Of a DNA stretch of 33,713 nucleotides, positions 8,942 through 18,081 are shown piece after piece; the first letter of the stretch is position 1; every line of letters begins with the position of its first letter. Position numbers and translations under genes: made by a program. A model generated the notes under the pieces. The model did no database searches. It had not been told where the DNA came from and was given only the letters and a program-made list of their open reading frames with translations. Source of the stretch: an uncultured bacterium (GTDB lineage Bacteria; Cyanobacteriota; Vampirovibrionia; Gastranaerophilales; Gastranaerophilaceae); contig CANAIK010000017.1 of assembly GCA_947361225.1 (NCBI GenBank), forward strand, positions 1 through 33,713. The letters are read 5' to 3'.

Positions 8942-11245
8942 ATGTTTAATTTATTGAATCAAAAAAATCAAAAATCGAGTTTTCCCCACAAAGAATTGAG
9001 TATACTGTTAGCAAAAATTGCACAAATTTATAGAATTGATGAAATTGAGGATAATAGAGCTGATTATTTAAAAAAAACAATCGAAAAATACGGATATTTG
9101 CCTTATCCGCAGTTTAAAGCATTGGACGAATTAACAAACACTGAAGCAATTTTTTGTTTAATTGAAAAATTGAAAAGTGCAAAAACCCTTGTAAATAAAG
9201 AGTTTATTGATTTTAAAAACCCTTCTGTTTTAATAAGAAAAAATATTAAAGATTCTTCCTGGTTTAAAAAAGAATCTCATAATATTAAACTTTTGTGCTT
9301 AAGTGCGCTCGGGGAGGGAAAAAAGGATAAACCCGGACATTTTATCGATTGGATTAAATGTTTAGTAACCCTACCCACAGGAAACATCGATAAAGGAATT
9401 TTTCCTACAACGCTTTATTTAATCCCCTTTTTCGAACGTGAATTTGATTGTGCGTATTTACCTAAGTCCAATGAGGTTTCAAAAAAACTTCTGGATGAGA
9501 ATTTATACAAATTTTTGGGTTTAAACGCTCTTTCTCAGGTAAAACTTTTTATTGAACTTGCGCAATTGTGCAATCATCCCGTAATTTATGATATCTTGCC
9601 TCAGACTGCAAGATTTTCAAAAATGGTTTTATTAAAACCCCAAATTGCCCGCTGGATTGATATTGAAGAATTAATTAACAATATTTGCCACCATTTAAAT
9701 GAAATTTGCTCGTCTTTAGAAAAAACTCAAAAATTCTCCCTTGAAGATATCGAGAACACTAAAAAAATATATATTGACAACTTAAAAGGCGGGTCTAAAA
9801 AATACAAAGGGGTTGAAGAAAAAATCGCACAAAAACTTGAAGAAAAAATTAAAGACTACAAAATTCTTTTTAGCTATCAAATGAGTTCTTGTGATAAACA
9901 AAAAGAAATTCTAAAAAAAGTTAATAGTATTATCGATAATAAAGCGAAAAATCCGATTAAAAAAGAATCCGATATTACAAATCAAGACGAAATCGTTTGC
10001 GCTTTAATTAAAGAAGGGCTTTGGACTCTTCCAGGGGGAGCTTGGTGTTCCTCCGGAGTTCCAATTTTTGATAGAATGAACAAAGGCAAAAATTACCCTC
10101 TTTTTAAACATTACAACCACAAAAACGAAGATGTAACGCACTTTGCAAATCTTGATTGTCAAACACCTTTCTATTTCTATTGTTTTGAATCAAACAAATA
10201 CAACGATGAAGTTATTGATTTCTACATTGATTATATTGTGAACCTTCAAAAGGAATTTAACTTCGATGGTTTTAGAATCGACCATATCGATCATATCGTA
10301 GACGAGGTTTCACAAAGCAAAAAAGGAGAACCAATAAGCTATAGAATCCCTTCTAAGGTTTTAGGGAAACTCAATTCGACTTTAAAAAAGAAAATCCCTT
10401 ATTTTGCACTTCTGGCTGAATATATGCTCTGGGACGGATATTACAAGGAATATCACAAAGATATGAAATTTGATTTGCTTTGGGGGGACGATATTGTGGC
10501 TCAAAGCATTAAAACCCCGGAACAAATAATTAATGACAACTTAAAACTTGCAACTTATAACCAAAAAAATGCTAAAAATAATCCTTTGTCAATTCTAAAA
10601 ACCTACAACAACCAAGACGGAGAATTTAGAGATATTAACCAATACCCGGGACAACTCGGTTTTCAAGGGGCGCTTTTTAAATGGTTTAAGTTAAAATTTA
10701 TCCGTGGAGGAAAATTTAGCCAGCGACCAACACTTTTGGTTGACGGGGATGAAAGTTTTACAAAAACAGGAATCGAAAGGGCAATTTCTAAAGAAACTTC
10801 AATGATAAGAAACGAGGATTGGAGTTTTTATGAAAAGTTCAACGCAATTGATTATTTTTCTTCTAACGATAAACTTTTGTTAAACGGGAAGACAAATTTG
10901 ATTTGTCAAGAAAAAAACGGCTTTTGCGCTCTTGAAATTGTAAGCGAGGATAAAAATATTAACTATTCATACCTTGTAGTAGCAAATTATTTATCCCCGA
11001 CTGAAATTAAAGATGTTCAAGACGAATTCGGTCATATTGAGAAAAAAAATATTAAAGGAACAACAACCAAAGACAATACGCTTAAGTTAAAACAAGGAAA
11101 GAAACTTGTTTCCTACTTTGATTTTAAATTAGATGAGCTCAATAAAATGATGTTCACTGAACAAAAACTTGAGAATGATATTTTGGGTGAAATTACTTTT
11201 AGGGAGCTAAAACCCTCTGAATTCAAGGTTTATAAAATGATATAA
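8942..11245 (+). CDS. GH13 (alpha-amylase superfamily)-like protein, divergent
   Basis: FDGFRIDHIDHIVDE resembles GH13 region II and FALLAEYMLWDGYYKEYH region III. ATG at 8942 preferred over TTG 8906: a TACAAT -10-like element (8910-8915) and AAAGGA lie between them. Confidence 0.75.
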   Translation: MFNLLNQKNQKSSFPHKELSILLAKIAQIYRIDEIEDNRADYLKKTIEKYGYLPYPQFKALDELTNTEAIFCLIEKLKSAKTLVNKEFIDFKNPSVLIRKNIKDSSWFKKESHNIKLLCLSALGEGKKDKPGHFIDWIKCLVTLPTGNIDKGIFPTTLYLIPFFEREFDCAYLPKSNEVSKKLLDENLYKFLGLNALSQVKLFIELAQLCNHPVIYDILPQTARFSKMVLLKPQIARWIDIEELINNICHHLNEICSSLEKTQKFSLEDIENTKKIYIDNLKGGSKKYKGVEEKIAQKLEEKIKDYKILFSYQMSSCDKQKEILKKVNSIIDNKAKNPIKKESDITNQDEIVCALIKEGLWTLPGGAWCSSGVPIFDRMNKGKNYPLFKHYNHKNEDVTHFANLDCQTPFYFYCFESNKYNDEVIDFYIDYIVNLQKEFNFDGFRIDHIDHIVDEVSQSKKGEPISYRIPSKVLGKLNSTLKKKIPYFALLAEYMLWDGYYKEYHKDMKFDLLWGDDIVAQSIKTPEQIINDNLKLATYNQKNAKNNPLSILKTYNNQDGEFRDINQYPGQLGFQGALFKWFKLKFIRGGKFSQRPTLLVDGDESFTKTGIERAISKETSMIRNEDWSFYEKFNAIDYFSSNDKLLLNGKTNLICQEKNGFCALEIVSEDKNINYSYLVVANYLSPTEIKDVQDEFGHIEKKNIKGTTTKDNTLKLKQGKKLVSYFDFKLDELNKMMFTEQKLENDILGEITFRELKPSEFKVYKMI

Positions 11246-11259
11246 AAAGGACAAATAAA

Positions 11260-12396
11260 ATGAAATATGATTTTGGTGTAGTTAAAGAACTAAAAGAAGG
11301 CGAAACAAGGGTTTCAATCACTCCCGATGTTGTAATGATGCTAAATTCCAACAACTTGAGTGTCCTTGTTGAATCAGGAGCAGGAACTTTATCGGGTTTT
11401 AGTGATAATGACTATATTGAAGCAGGAGCAAAAGTAACAACCAGCGCTCGAGAGGTTTGGGAGAATTCTAAGGTTATTGTCAAAATCAAAGAACCGCAAA
11501 CTTGTGAATACAAATACTTTCGGGCTGATTTAGTAATATTTTGCTATTTTCATTTGGATTTATACAAAGATTTAACCAAAGAATTATTAAAGAACAAAGT
11601 TATTGCAATTGCGTCCGAATGTGTTAGAACAAAAGACAATCAGCTGCCTTTGTTAACCCCGATGTCAGAAGTTGCAGGAAGATTGGCAGTTCAAATCGGC
11701 TCAAGATTCTTAGAAAAACAAAACGGAGGATCCGGAGTATTGTTATCAGGGGTTCCGGGGGTTCAACCGGGGAAAGTAATTATTGTAGGCGCCGGTGTTG
11801 TAGGATTTAACGCCGCCCAAATCGCAATTGGAATGGGCGCTGATGTTTCGATTTTTGATGTTGATCCTAAAAAATTGGTTAGAATCGATGGAATTTACGG
11901 GACTTCAATTAAAACTCATTATTGCAACGACGCTAAACTTGAAGCTGAAATCCCCAAGGCAGATTTGCTTATAACTTCGGTTCTGGTTTCATCTAAACAG
12001 AATTCGAAAATTATCAAAGAAGATTTGGTTAAAAAAATGAAAAAAGGCTCCGTTATTGTAGACGTTGCAATCGATAGAGGCGGAAACGTCGAAACTATTG
12101 ATAAACCAACAACCCTACAAGACCCTGTTTATATTAAACACGATGTTCTTCACTGCGCAATTCCAAATATCCCCTCGGCCGTTCCAAAAACAGCATCCTG
12201 GGCTTATTCTTACGCAATTTACCCTTATTTAAAAGCCCTTGGAGAGCTGGGTTTAATTGAAGCAATCAAAGAAAACCAGGATTTATCCAACGGAGTTGCG
12301 GTTTTTAGAGGAAATATAACAAACGAACAAGCAGCCGGCGCTCTTGAATCTGATTATACTCAAATTGAACTTTTGGTAGGTTTTAAGCTAAAATGA
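11260..12396 (+). CDS. ald: Alanine dehydrogenase
   Basis: VKELKEGETRVSITPDVV, TPMSEVAGRLAVQIGSRFLEKQNGGSGVLLSGVPGVQPGKVIIVGAGVVGFNAAQIA, NIPSAVPKTASWA. Confidence 0.95.
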   Translation: MKYDFGVVKELKEGETRVSITPDVVMMLNSNNLSVLVESGAGTLSGFSDNDYIEAGAKVTTSAREVWENSKVIVKIKEPQTCEYKYFRADLVIFCYFHLDLYKDLTKELLKNKVIAIASECVRTKDNQLPLLTPMSEVAGRLAVQIGSRFLEKQNGGSGVLLSGVPGVQPGKVIIVGAGVVGFNAAQIAIGMGADVSIFDVDPKKLVRIDGIYGTSIKTHYCNDAKLEAEIPKADLLITSVLVSSKQNSKIIKEDLVKKMKKGSVIVDVAIDRGGNVETIDKPTTLQDPVYIKHDVLHCAIPNIPSAVPKTASWAYSYAIYPYLKALGELGLIEAIKENQDLSNGVAVFRGNITNEQAAGALESDYTQIELLVGFKLK

Positions 12397-13499
12397 CGGA
12401 TAATATAAAAAGAATTGTTTTTAAATTCGGAACAAATATACTAAGAAACGAATCAGGGGATATTTCTCTTTCCCATTTGTATTCTTTTATTGAAGATATT
12501 TCTTATTTGCACAAGCAAAACAAAGAAATTCTAATTGTAACCTCGGGGGCCGTTGGATTGGGGGCAAAAAAACTAAAAATCGATACAACAACTTCAACCA
12601 CCCTAAAACAAGCTGCAGCGAGTGTTGGACAACCTTTATTAATGGGTATTTGGTGCGACGGTTTTGAAAAATACGGAATTACAACGGCGCAAATTCTTTT
12701 GGTTGAGGATGATTTTTCGAATCGAAAAAAATATTTATCCCTAAGATTGACTCTCCACAAGCTTTTAGAGAATGGTGTTATCCCGATAATCAATCAAAAC
12801 GACGCAGTGTCCCCCTCTGAAGTTGAACACGCCTCTTTTTCGGATAACGACAAACTATCCTCTTTAGTTGCGTCTAAATTGGATGCTGATTTACTTGTTA
12901 TGGTTTCCGATATCGATGGGTTGTTCGATAAAAACCCGAAAGTTTATAAAGACGCAAAATTGATCAAGGAAGTAAAAAAAGTTACCCCCTCGATTGAAAA
13001 ATTGGCTCAAGGCGCCTCAATTGGCGGCAGAGGAGGCATGGTTACAAAACTTTGCGCCGCTAAGGTTGCTACAACGAGTGGATTATGTGCAAAAATTGTC
13101 AATGGAACAACTCCCAATATAATTAAAAAAGTTTTTGATAAAGACGTTGGAACCTTGTTTTTGCCAAATAAAAACCTGTCCCACAAAAAGCGCTGGATTG
13201 CTTATGCAACAAATATTAACGGGTCAATAATTGTTAATGAAGGAGCAAAAAACGCAATTATCGACAACCAAAAAAGTTTGTTGTCAATTGGGATTGAGGG
13301 AGTTTTAGGGGAATTTAAAAAAGGAGAAATCGTTTCAATTGTAGATTCTAAAGGTCTTGAATTTGCTCGTGGAATAAGTTGTTATTCTTCAAGTGATGTT
13401 GAGAAAATTAAAGGAGTACATTCAGATAAAATCGAAGAAATTCTAGGTTATAAATTCGACGATGACGTTATAATTAAAGATAATTTAGTTGTAATTTAA
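12393..13499 (+). CDS. proB: Glutamate 5-kinase with C-terminal PUA domain
   Basis: VFKFGTNIL, VTSGAVGLG, IINQNDAVSPSE, DNDKLSSLVASKLDADLLVMVSDIDGLF, GGRGGMVTKLCAAKVAT; ATGA overlap with ald. Confidence 0.95.
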   Translation: MTDNIKRIVFKFGTNILRNESGDISLSHLYSFIEDISYLHKQNKEILIVTSGAVGLGAKKLKIDTTTSTTLKQAAASVGQPLLMGIWCDGFEKYGITTAQILLVEDDFSNRKKYLSLRLTLHKLLENGVIPIINQNDAVSPSEVEHASFSDNDKLSSLVASKLDADLLVMVSDIDGLFDKNPKVYKDAKLIKEVKKVTPSIEKLAQGASIGGRGGMVTKLCAAKVATTSGLCAKIVNGTTPNIIKKVFDKDVGTLFLPNKNLSHKKRWIAYATNINGSIIVNEGAKNAIIDNQKSLLSIGIEGVLGEFKKGEIVSIVDSKGLEFARGISCYSSSDVEKIKGVHSDKIEEILGYKFDDDVIIKDNLVVI

Positions 13500-13596
13500 T
13501 TTTAGCTAACAAAAAAATATATTTACAGGTTTTGTATAAATCCGAACCTTTTTATAAATTTGTATTATAATAAAACAATTGAAGAGGATATAAATA

Positions 13597-14190
13597 ATGA
13601 GAATAAACCCAATTATAAACAGAAGAAATATAAATTTTGGAAAATTTGCCGATAAAAAAACGGAATCACTTACAAAAAAAATAATAGAAAAACAATATGA
13701 CGGATATTTTAATGAAAAAGCACTTGGTAAGGAAGAATATCAATACGCAACACAATATCGTAAAAATGCAATGGAATATTTTAGATTATCCCCTCTTTTT
13801 ACGATACAAAGGACAGAAAACAAACGATCACCGGATAAAGATGTTGTCTATATTGCAATGAATCAAGATGAAATAGATAAACACGAACATAAAGAATTGT
13901 TTAAAGAAAGAATAGAGTTTTGCAGAGAAAATTATGACCCGATTTTGGATATAAGTGACGAGCAACTGGATGAGCTGCGCAAAAAACCCGATTTTTATAA
14001 AGTAATAGAAGATCATTGTCAGGTTGAAGATTTTTATTACGATATGCAAGATATGGAAGAAGGAAAACGCTCATCAGTCTTTGATTTGGACGATGAAGAC
14101 GAATCTCGCAGCACTGAACCAAGGGACAGTGAGTACGAGGAAGGATATCAAAAACTTAAAGATTTTATGATATATGGAATATCACTTTAG
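13597..14190 (+). CDS. Hypothetical acidic 197-aa protein with N-terminal NINFGKF
   Basis: ATG preceded by GAAGAGGAT SD-like sequence and TATAAT at 13566-13571; no recognised domain. Confidence 0.7.
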   Translation: MRINPIINRRNINFGKFADKKTESLTKKIIEKQYDGYFNEKALGKEEYQYATQYRKNAMEYFRLSPLFTIQRTENKRSPDKDVVYIAMNQDEIDKHEHKELFKERIEFCRENYDPILDISDEQLDELRKKPDFYKVIEDHCQVEDFYYDMQDMEEGKRSSVFDLDDEDESRSTEPRDSEYEEGYQKLKDFMIYGISL

Positions 14191-14207
14191 TAAAAATTTG
14201 TAAATTT

Positions 14208-14236
14208 TTGTTTCGAATCTTGATAATTGCTATAAT
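14208..14236 (+). promoter_or_regulatory. Putative sigma70-type promoter with extended -10
   Basis: TTGTTT (14208-14213), 17-bp spacer, TGC-TATAAT (14228-14236). Confidence 0.7.
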
Positions 14237-14255
14237 TTTATAACACTTTTTATAT

Positions 14256-14305
14256 TCAGCATCCTTTTAATTGTAAATCCCTATTTTGCAAAAAAAGGAT
14301 GCTGA
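14256..14305 (+). promoter_or_regulatory. 5' leader inverted repeat containing the Shine-Dalgarno region of the 682-aa ORF
   Basis: tcagcatcctttt (14256-14268) and aaaaggatgctga (14293-14305), 13-bp perfect arms, 24-nt loop; AAGG lies in the right arm, upstream of ATG 14311. Confidence 0.7.
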
Positions 14306-14310
14306 TAAAA

Positions 14311-16347
14311 ATGGGCTCGTTTATTAATAGTCTTACCACGAATAAAATAGTAAATTATAAAGCAACAACAAGAATTACAAATTGCGCTTTAGATGGATTA
14401 AACAGCACTTTATCTCAAAAAGCATCCAATGCAATTCAAGTTGTTAATAATGAGCACCTAACCAAAAAACCAAACCCGATAATAAAAACCCTTCAATATC
14501 CTTTTTTGGATATGCCAAGGGATATTCTTAATTTTGTTGCAGATAAAACCAATTGGACTTCCCTAAAAGAAAGCGGATTCCTTAGCAATTATAACAATAA
14601 AAAACAACAAGAAGCCTACGAACAAGCATTAAGAGGGTTGTATCAAAATGGTGACAAATTTATTCAAGAGTACGCTAAAGAACACAATATAAACCCAAAA
14701 GATATTGAAAATTTTGTGTGTAACGATAAAGTAAACCCAAGATTTAGCAAGGTTTGTAACGAGGTTTCAAAAGAATTCTACAAGCTTTTCGATGACAATT
14801 TGGCTATCGATAAAGCCCATTATAATACACCCCACGAAAGAACAATTGTTAAAATTGTGTCCGGTGTAGTTGCAGCAATAATTCTTGGCAACGATTTTTA
14901 TAATAAATCTATTCTTAATGGCAAAACTGACGCAGAAGCCAAAGAATCAGCGGTATTAAAAAGAAGACAAGAATTTATAGAAACCGCTCAAGAGGCATTA
15001 TCTCAATACCTCACCCTTGGAGCTTTTGCAAGCATTACGAATAATTCCCCGATTGCCGCTCCAATTCTATCCACCGCCCTAAGTCTTATTTTTCGAATAA
15101 CTTCACGTCTTAGCTTAAAAAGACCGATAAGAAGAATTAAACTTCCCGATAAACAAACAGAAATTAAAAGATATTATAATTTAGAAGAATACAAAAAATC
15201 AATTAAAGAAAACAAATCCCCAGAACCGCAAAAAGTTACAACTAAAAAAACCGAAGACAACAAGAAACATATTCTATCGCCCAAGAATATATTTCTTGCA
15301 AGTTTAACAAGTATTGCGCTGGGTTTTTTAAGCAAAGGCGTTAAAAGTACAAAAGCGTTTAATTCCTTAAAGGATAGTTTCTTAAAATTGCCGTTTATAA
15401 AAGCGGCTGTTGATAAATACCATAAAATGACCGTTGGTGAAGTTTGGCTTAATCAAACAGAAACAAAAGAATTCATTGACAATATTACAAAAAACAGATC
15501 TTCAATGAAAAGGTTTTATTGGAGTGAAGAAAAAGAAAGGGGCATTCTAAAAACAGCTTTTAAAGACTCGAAATTAGTTAAGGATAATAAAATTCTTTTG
15601 GGTGAATATGAAAAAATGGCTACAATTCCATTGTTAAATATTAAAGTGTCGATAAAAGAACTTTTAAATATTCCCCTAACTCCTTTTAAATTGGTTACGG
15701 AACTTGCAAGTTATCCTTATAAAGCAGTTTACAAAATCTGTGAAGGACTTGGAGTTATTAAAAAAGCTCCCAAAGAAAAAGAGTTAAAAAATGAATACAA
15801 ATTAGTCCATACCTATCTTGATTACAAAGATAAACTTCAAAAAAATAATAATGTAGCTGATAATGAATTTCTTGAAAAATTCCGACAACATCTTGAACAA
15901 AACAGAATTCAAGCATTAAATAAAGAAACTCAATCAAGCATTAAAAATATTGCCGTTGGAAAAACGACCCAACTGTTAGGAATGGTGGCATCGCTGTATT
16001 TTTCAATGAACGACGATTACAATGAAACAGCAAGACAAACCGGAAATAAACAAAAAGCGCAAAAAGACGCTCGTTTGAGGGGTGTTAATAAAATTGTAAG
16101 AATCGTAACGCAAATGGCAATGATGGACGTATTTAACAAAACCTTTAAAGTTTCCTATGCTAAAAGCTTAATTGGAGCAGGGGTAATTACCGCAGCCTGC
16201 ACAGTTGCAACAGACGCCATTTCAAGATTTTTATCCGGAATGCCAACCACAAAAATGGATAAAGACGAACTTGAACAATATCAAAAAAGAAAAGACGAAG
16301 GTTTCCTAAAAAAATACTACAGCGCAATTGACAAGCTGACGGATTAA
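14311..16347 (+). CDS. Hypothetical multi-TM protein, about 678 aa
   Basis: Long ORF; hydrophobic segments (TIVKIVSGVVAAIILGN, NIFLASLTSIALGFLS, SLIGAGVITAACTVATDAIS). ATG 14311 preferred because the listed ATG 14299 lies in the SD. Confidence 0.75.
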   Translation: MGSFINSLTTNKIVNYKATTRITNCALDGLNSTLSQKASNAIQVVNNEHLTKKPNPIIKTLQYPFLDMPRDILNFVADKTNWTSLKESGFLSNYNNKKQQEAYEQALRGLYQNGDKFIQEYAKEHNINPKDIENFVCNDKVNPRFSKVCNEVSKEFYKLFDDNLAIDKAHYNTPHERTIVKIVSGVVAAIILGNDFYNKSILNGKTDAEAKESAVLKRRQEFIETAQEALSQYLTLGAFASITNNSPIAAPILSTALSLIFRITSRLSLKRPIRRIKLPDKQTEIKRYYNLEEYKKSIKENKSPEPQKVTTKKTEDNKKHILSPKNIFLASLTSIALGFLSKGVKSTKAFNSLKDSFLKLPFIKAAVDKYHKMTVGEVWLNQTETKEFIDNITKNRSSMKRFYWSEEKERGILKTAFKDSKLVKDNKILLGEYEKMATIPLLNIKVSIKELLNIPLTPFKLVTELASYPYKAVYKICEGLGVIKKAPKEKELKNEYKLVHTYLDYKDKLQKNNNVADNEFLEKFRQHLEQNRIQALNKETQSSIKNIAVGKTTQLLGMVASLYFSMNDDYNETARQTGNKQKAQKDARLRGVNKIVRIVTQMAMMDVFNKTFKVSYAKSLIGAGVITAACTVATDAISRFLSGMPTTKMDKDELEQYQKRKDEGFLKKYYSAIDKLTD

Positions 16348-16364
16348 GGATAAAACCTGTTTTT

Positions 16365-16700
16365 TTAATCTTTTTCAACAATCGCATCGATTATATTAAA
16401 AATCAATTGTCTTTTTTTAAAAGGAATGTTTTTAAATTTTTCAACAAGAATATATTGGAGTTCTTTATCTTCAATTGTTAAATATTCGCTATCATAGCTA
16501 AAAAGTTGCACAGGGGCGATTTTTAGCGCCTGAGCCAATTTTATCATTGTATTAAAAGAAGGAACCGCACATCCGCTTTCATAACTTGAAATCGTTGGAG
16601 AAGTTGTATTTGCAATAAAACCCAATTCTTCCTGGGTGATTTTTCTAAGTTTCCTCCATTTTCTCAAATTTTTACCAAATTCTTTTTTATTGTTAATCAT
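16365..16700 (-). CDS. XRE-family HTH transcriptional regulator
   Basis: LRKWRKLRKITQEELGFIANTTSPTISSYESGCAVPSFNTMIKLAQALKI is a canonical Cro/CI-type HTH. Confidence 0.9.
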   Translation of the reverse strand: MINNKKEFGKNLRKWRKLRKITQEELGFIANTTSPTISSYESGCAVPSFNTMIKLAQALKIAPVQLFSYDSEYLTIEDKELQYILVEKFKNIPFKKRQLIFNIIDAIVEKD

Positions 16701-16742
16701 ATATAAATAGCTTAATTTTTTCTTATAATTTCTTCAATCAGT

Positions 16743-16765
16743 TATTTATCTATGATAGATAAATA
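16743..16765. promoter_or_regulatory. 23-bp palindrome, candidate operator
   Basis: tatttatcta-tga-tagataaata, 10-bp perfect arms, between divergent XRE gene and proA. Confidence 0.6.
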
Positions 16766-16828
16766 TATTAAACTATAATAATTCTTGTCTATGGTATAAT
16801 TTTTATAATAAAAAAGGTGAAAAAATAA

Positions 16829-18079
16829 ATGGAAACTATTGAAAATATTGCAAAAAACGCTAAAAGTGCTTTTTTAGTGACTATGAGTCTTGATAATGAA
16901 ACAAAAAACAAAGCTCTTTCAAATATTATTACAATAATTAAAGAAAAAGAATCGGAAATTTTCGAATCGAACAAAAAAGATTTAATCGAGGCAAAAAAAC
17001 TATTAGAAGAAGGAAAAATCAATAAACCGACTTATGATAGATTAAAACTTGATAAAAATAAGCTTCAAGGTTTAATTCAAGGCTTAGAAGATTTAATCAA
17101 ACTAAAAGATCCGACTAATCAAGTTTTATGGGAAAAAGAACTCGACAAAGGATTGATTCTAAAAAAAGTAAGCACTCCAATCGGAGTTATTGGTGTAATT
17201 TTTGAATCCCGCCCCGATTGTTTTATTCAAATTGCCTCTTTAATAATAAAATCGGGCAATTGCGCAATTCTAAAAGGAGGGAGCGAGGCAATTAACACAA
17301 ATTCGATTTTTTGCGATATTGTAACTTGTGCGCTCGAAAAAACCCCGGGGTTTGATAAAAACGCAATTAATCTTGTTTATTCAAGAGAAGATATTAAAAA
17401 ACTGCTTGATTTAGACGAATATTTGAGTCTTATAATTCCAAGGGGGTCTAATTCTTTGGTTAAATTTATTAAAGAGAATACAAAAATCCCTGTTTTAGGA
17501 CACGCAAGCGGAATTTGTCATATTTTTGTTGATAGAACCGCTGATTACAATAGCGCCCTTAATATTATAGTTGACGCTAAAACTCAGTACCCGAGCGCTT
17601 GTAACGCAGTTGAAACTTTGTTAATAGATAAAGAATTCGATAGAATCGACGACTTAGAATCCGATTTAATAAAACACGGGATAAAGATTATTAAAAACCC
17701 TGATAATTATTCAATTGAATACGGGGATAAAATTTTAGCGCTCAAAATTGTTGATAATGTTGATTGTGCGATTAATCATATTAATAAATACGGCTCAGGT
17801 CATACCGATTCGATTCTAAGTAATGATAAAAATAATATCGAGCGGTTTTTTAACCTTGTTGATTCTTCAAGTGTGTTATCTAATTGTTCAACCAGATTCT
17901 CGGACGGTTTTCGATACGGTTTTGGAGCCGAAGTCGGAATTTCAACCAACAAAACCCACGCTCGAGGTCCCGTCGGACTTGAAGGGCTCACAATTTATAA
18001 ATACAAACTAATTGGGTCTAATAATATCGTTCTTGATTATGTTGAAGGCAAAAAAACCTTTACACACAGGGATTTATAA
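16829..18079 (+). CDS. proA: Gamma-glutamyl phosphate reductase
   Basis: PIGVIGVIFESRPDCFIQIASL, ILKGGSEAINTN, LIIPRGSNSLVKFIKENTKIPVLGHASGICHIFVD, YPSACNAVETLL; TGG-TATAAT at 16792-16800 upstream. Confidence 0.96.
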   Translation: METIENIAKNAKSAFLVTMSLDNETKNKALSNIITIIKEKESEIFESNKKDLIEAKKLLEEGKINKPTYDRLKLDKNKLQGLIQGLEDLIKLKDPTNQVLWEKELDKGLILKKVSTPIGVIGVIFESRPDCFIQIASLIIKSGNCAILKGGSEAINTNSIFCDIVTCALEKTPGFDKNAINLVYSREDIKKLLDLDEYLSLIIPRGSNSLVKFIKENTKIPVLGHASGICHIFVDRTADYNSALNIIVDAKTQYPSACNAVETLLIDKEFDRIDDLESDLIKHGIKIIKNPDNYSIEYGDKILALKIVDNVDCAINHINKYGSGHTDSILSNDKNNIERFFNLVDSSSVLSNCSTRFSDGFRYGFGAEVGISTNKTHARGPVGLEGLTIYKYKLIGSNNIVLDYVEGKKTFTHRDL

Positions 18080-18081
18080 AA

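Noticed and set aside
12503-12793. 96-aa - strand ORF
   Set aside because: Antisense to proB.
13527-13556. aggtt...aacct + T run after proB as a terminator
   Set aside because: Only a 5-bp stem with a 16-nt or longer loop; too weak to call.
13828-14122. Two - strand ORFs of 73 aa each
   Set aside because: Antisense to 13597..14190, which has promoter-like and SD signals; mutually overlapping.
14192-14209. AAAAATTT-gt-AAATTTTT palindrome
   Set aside because: Pure A/T, overlaps the -35 element; expected by chance at this base composition.
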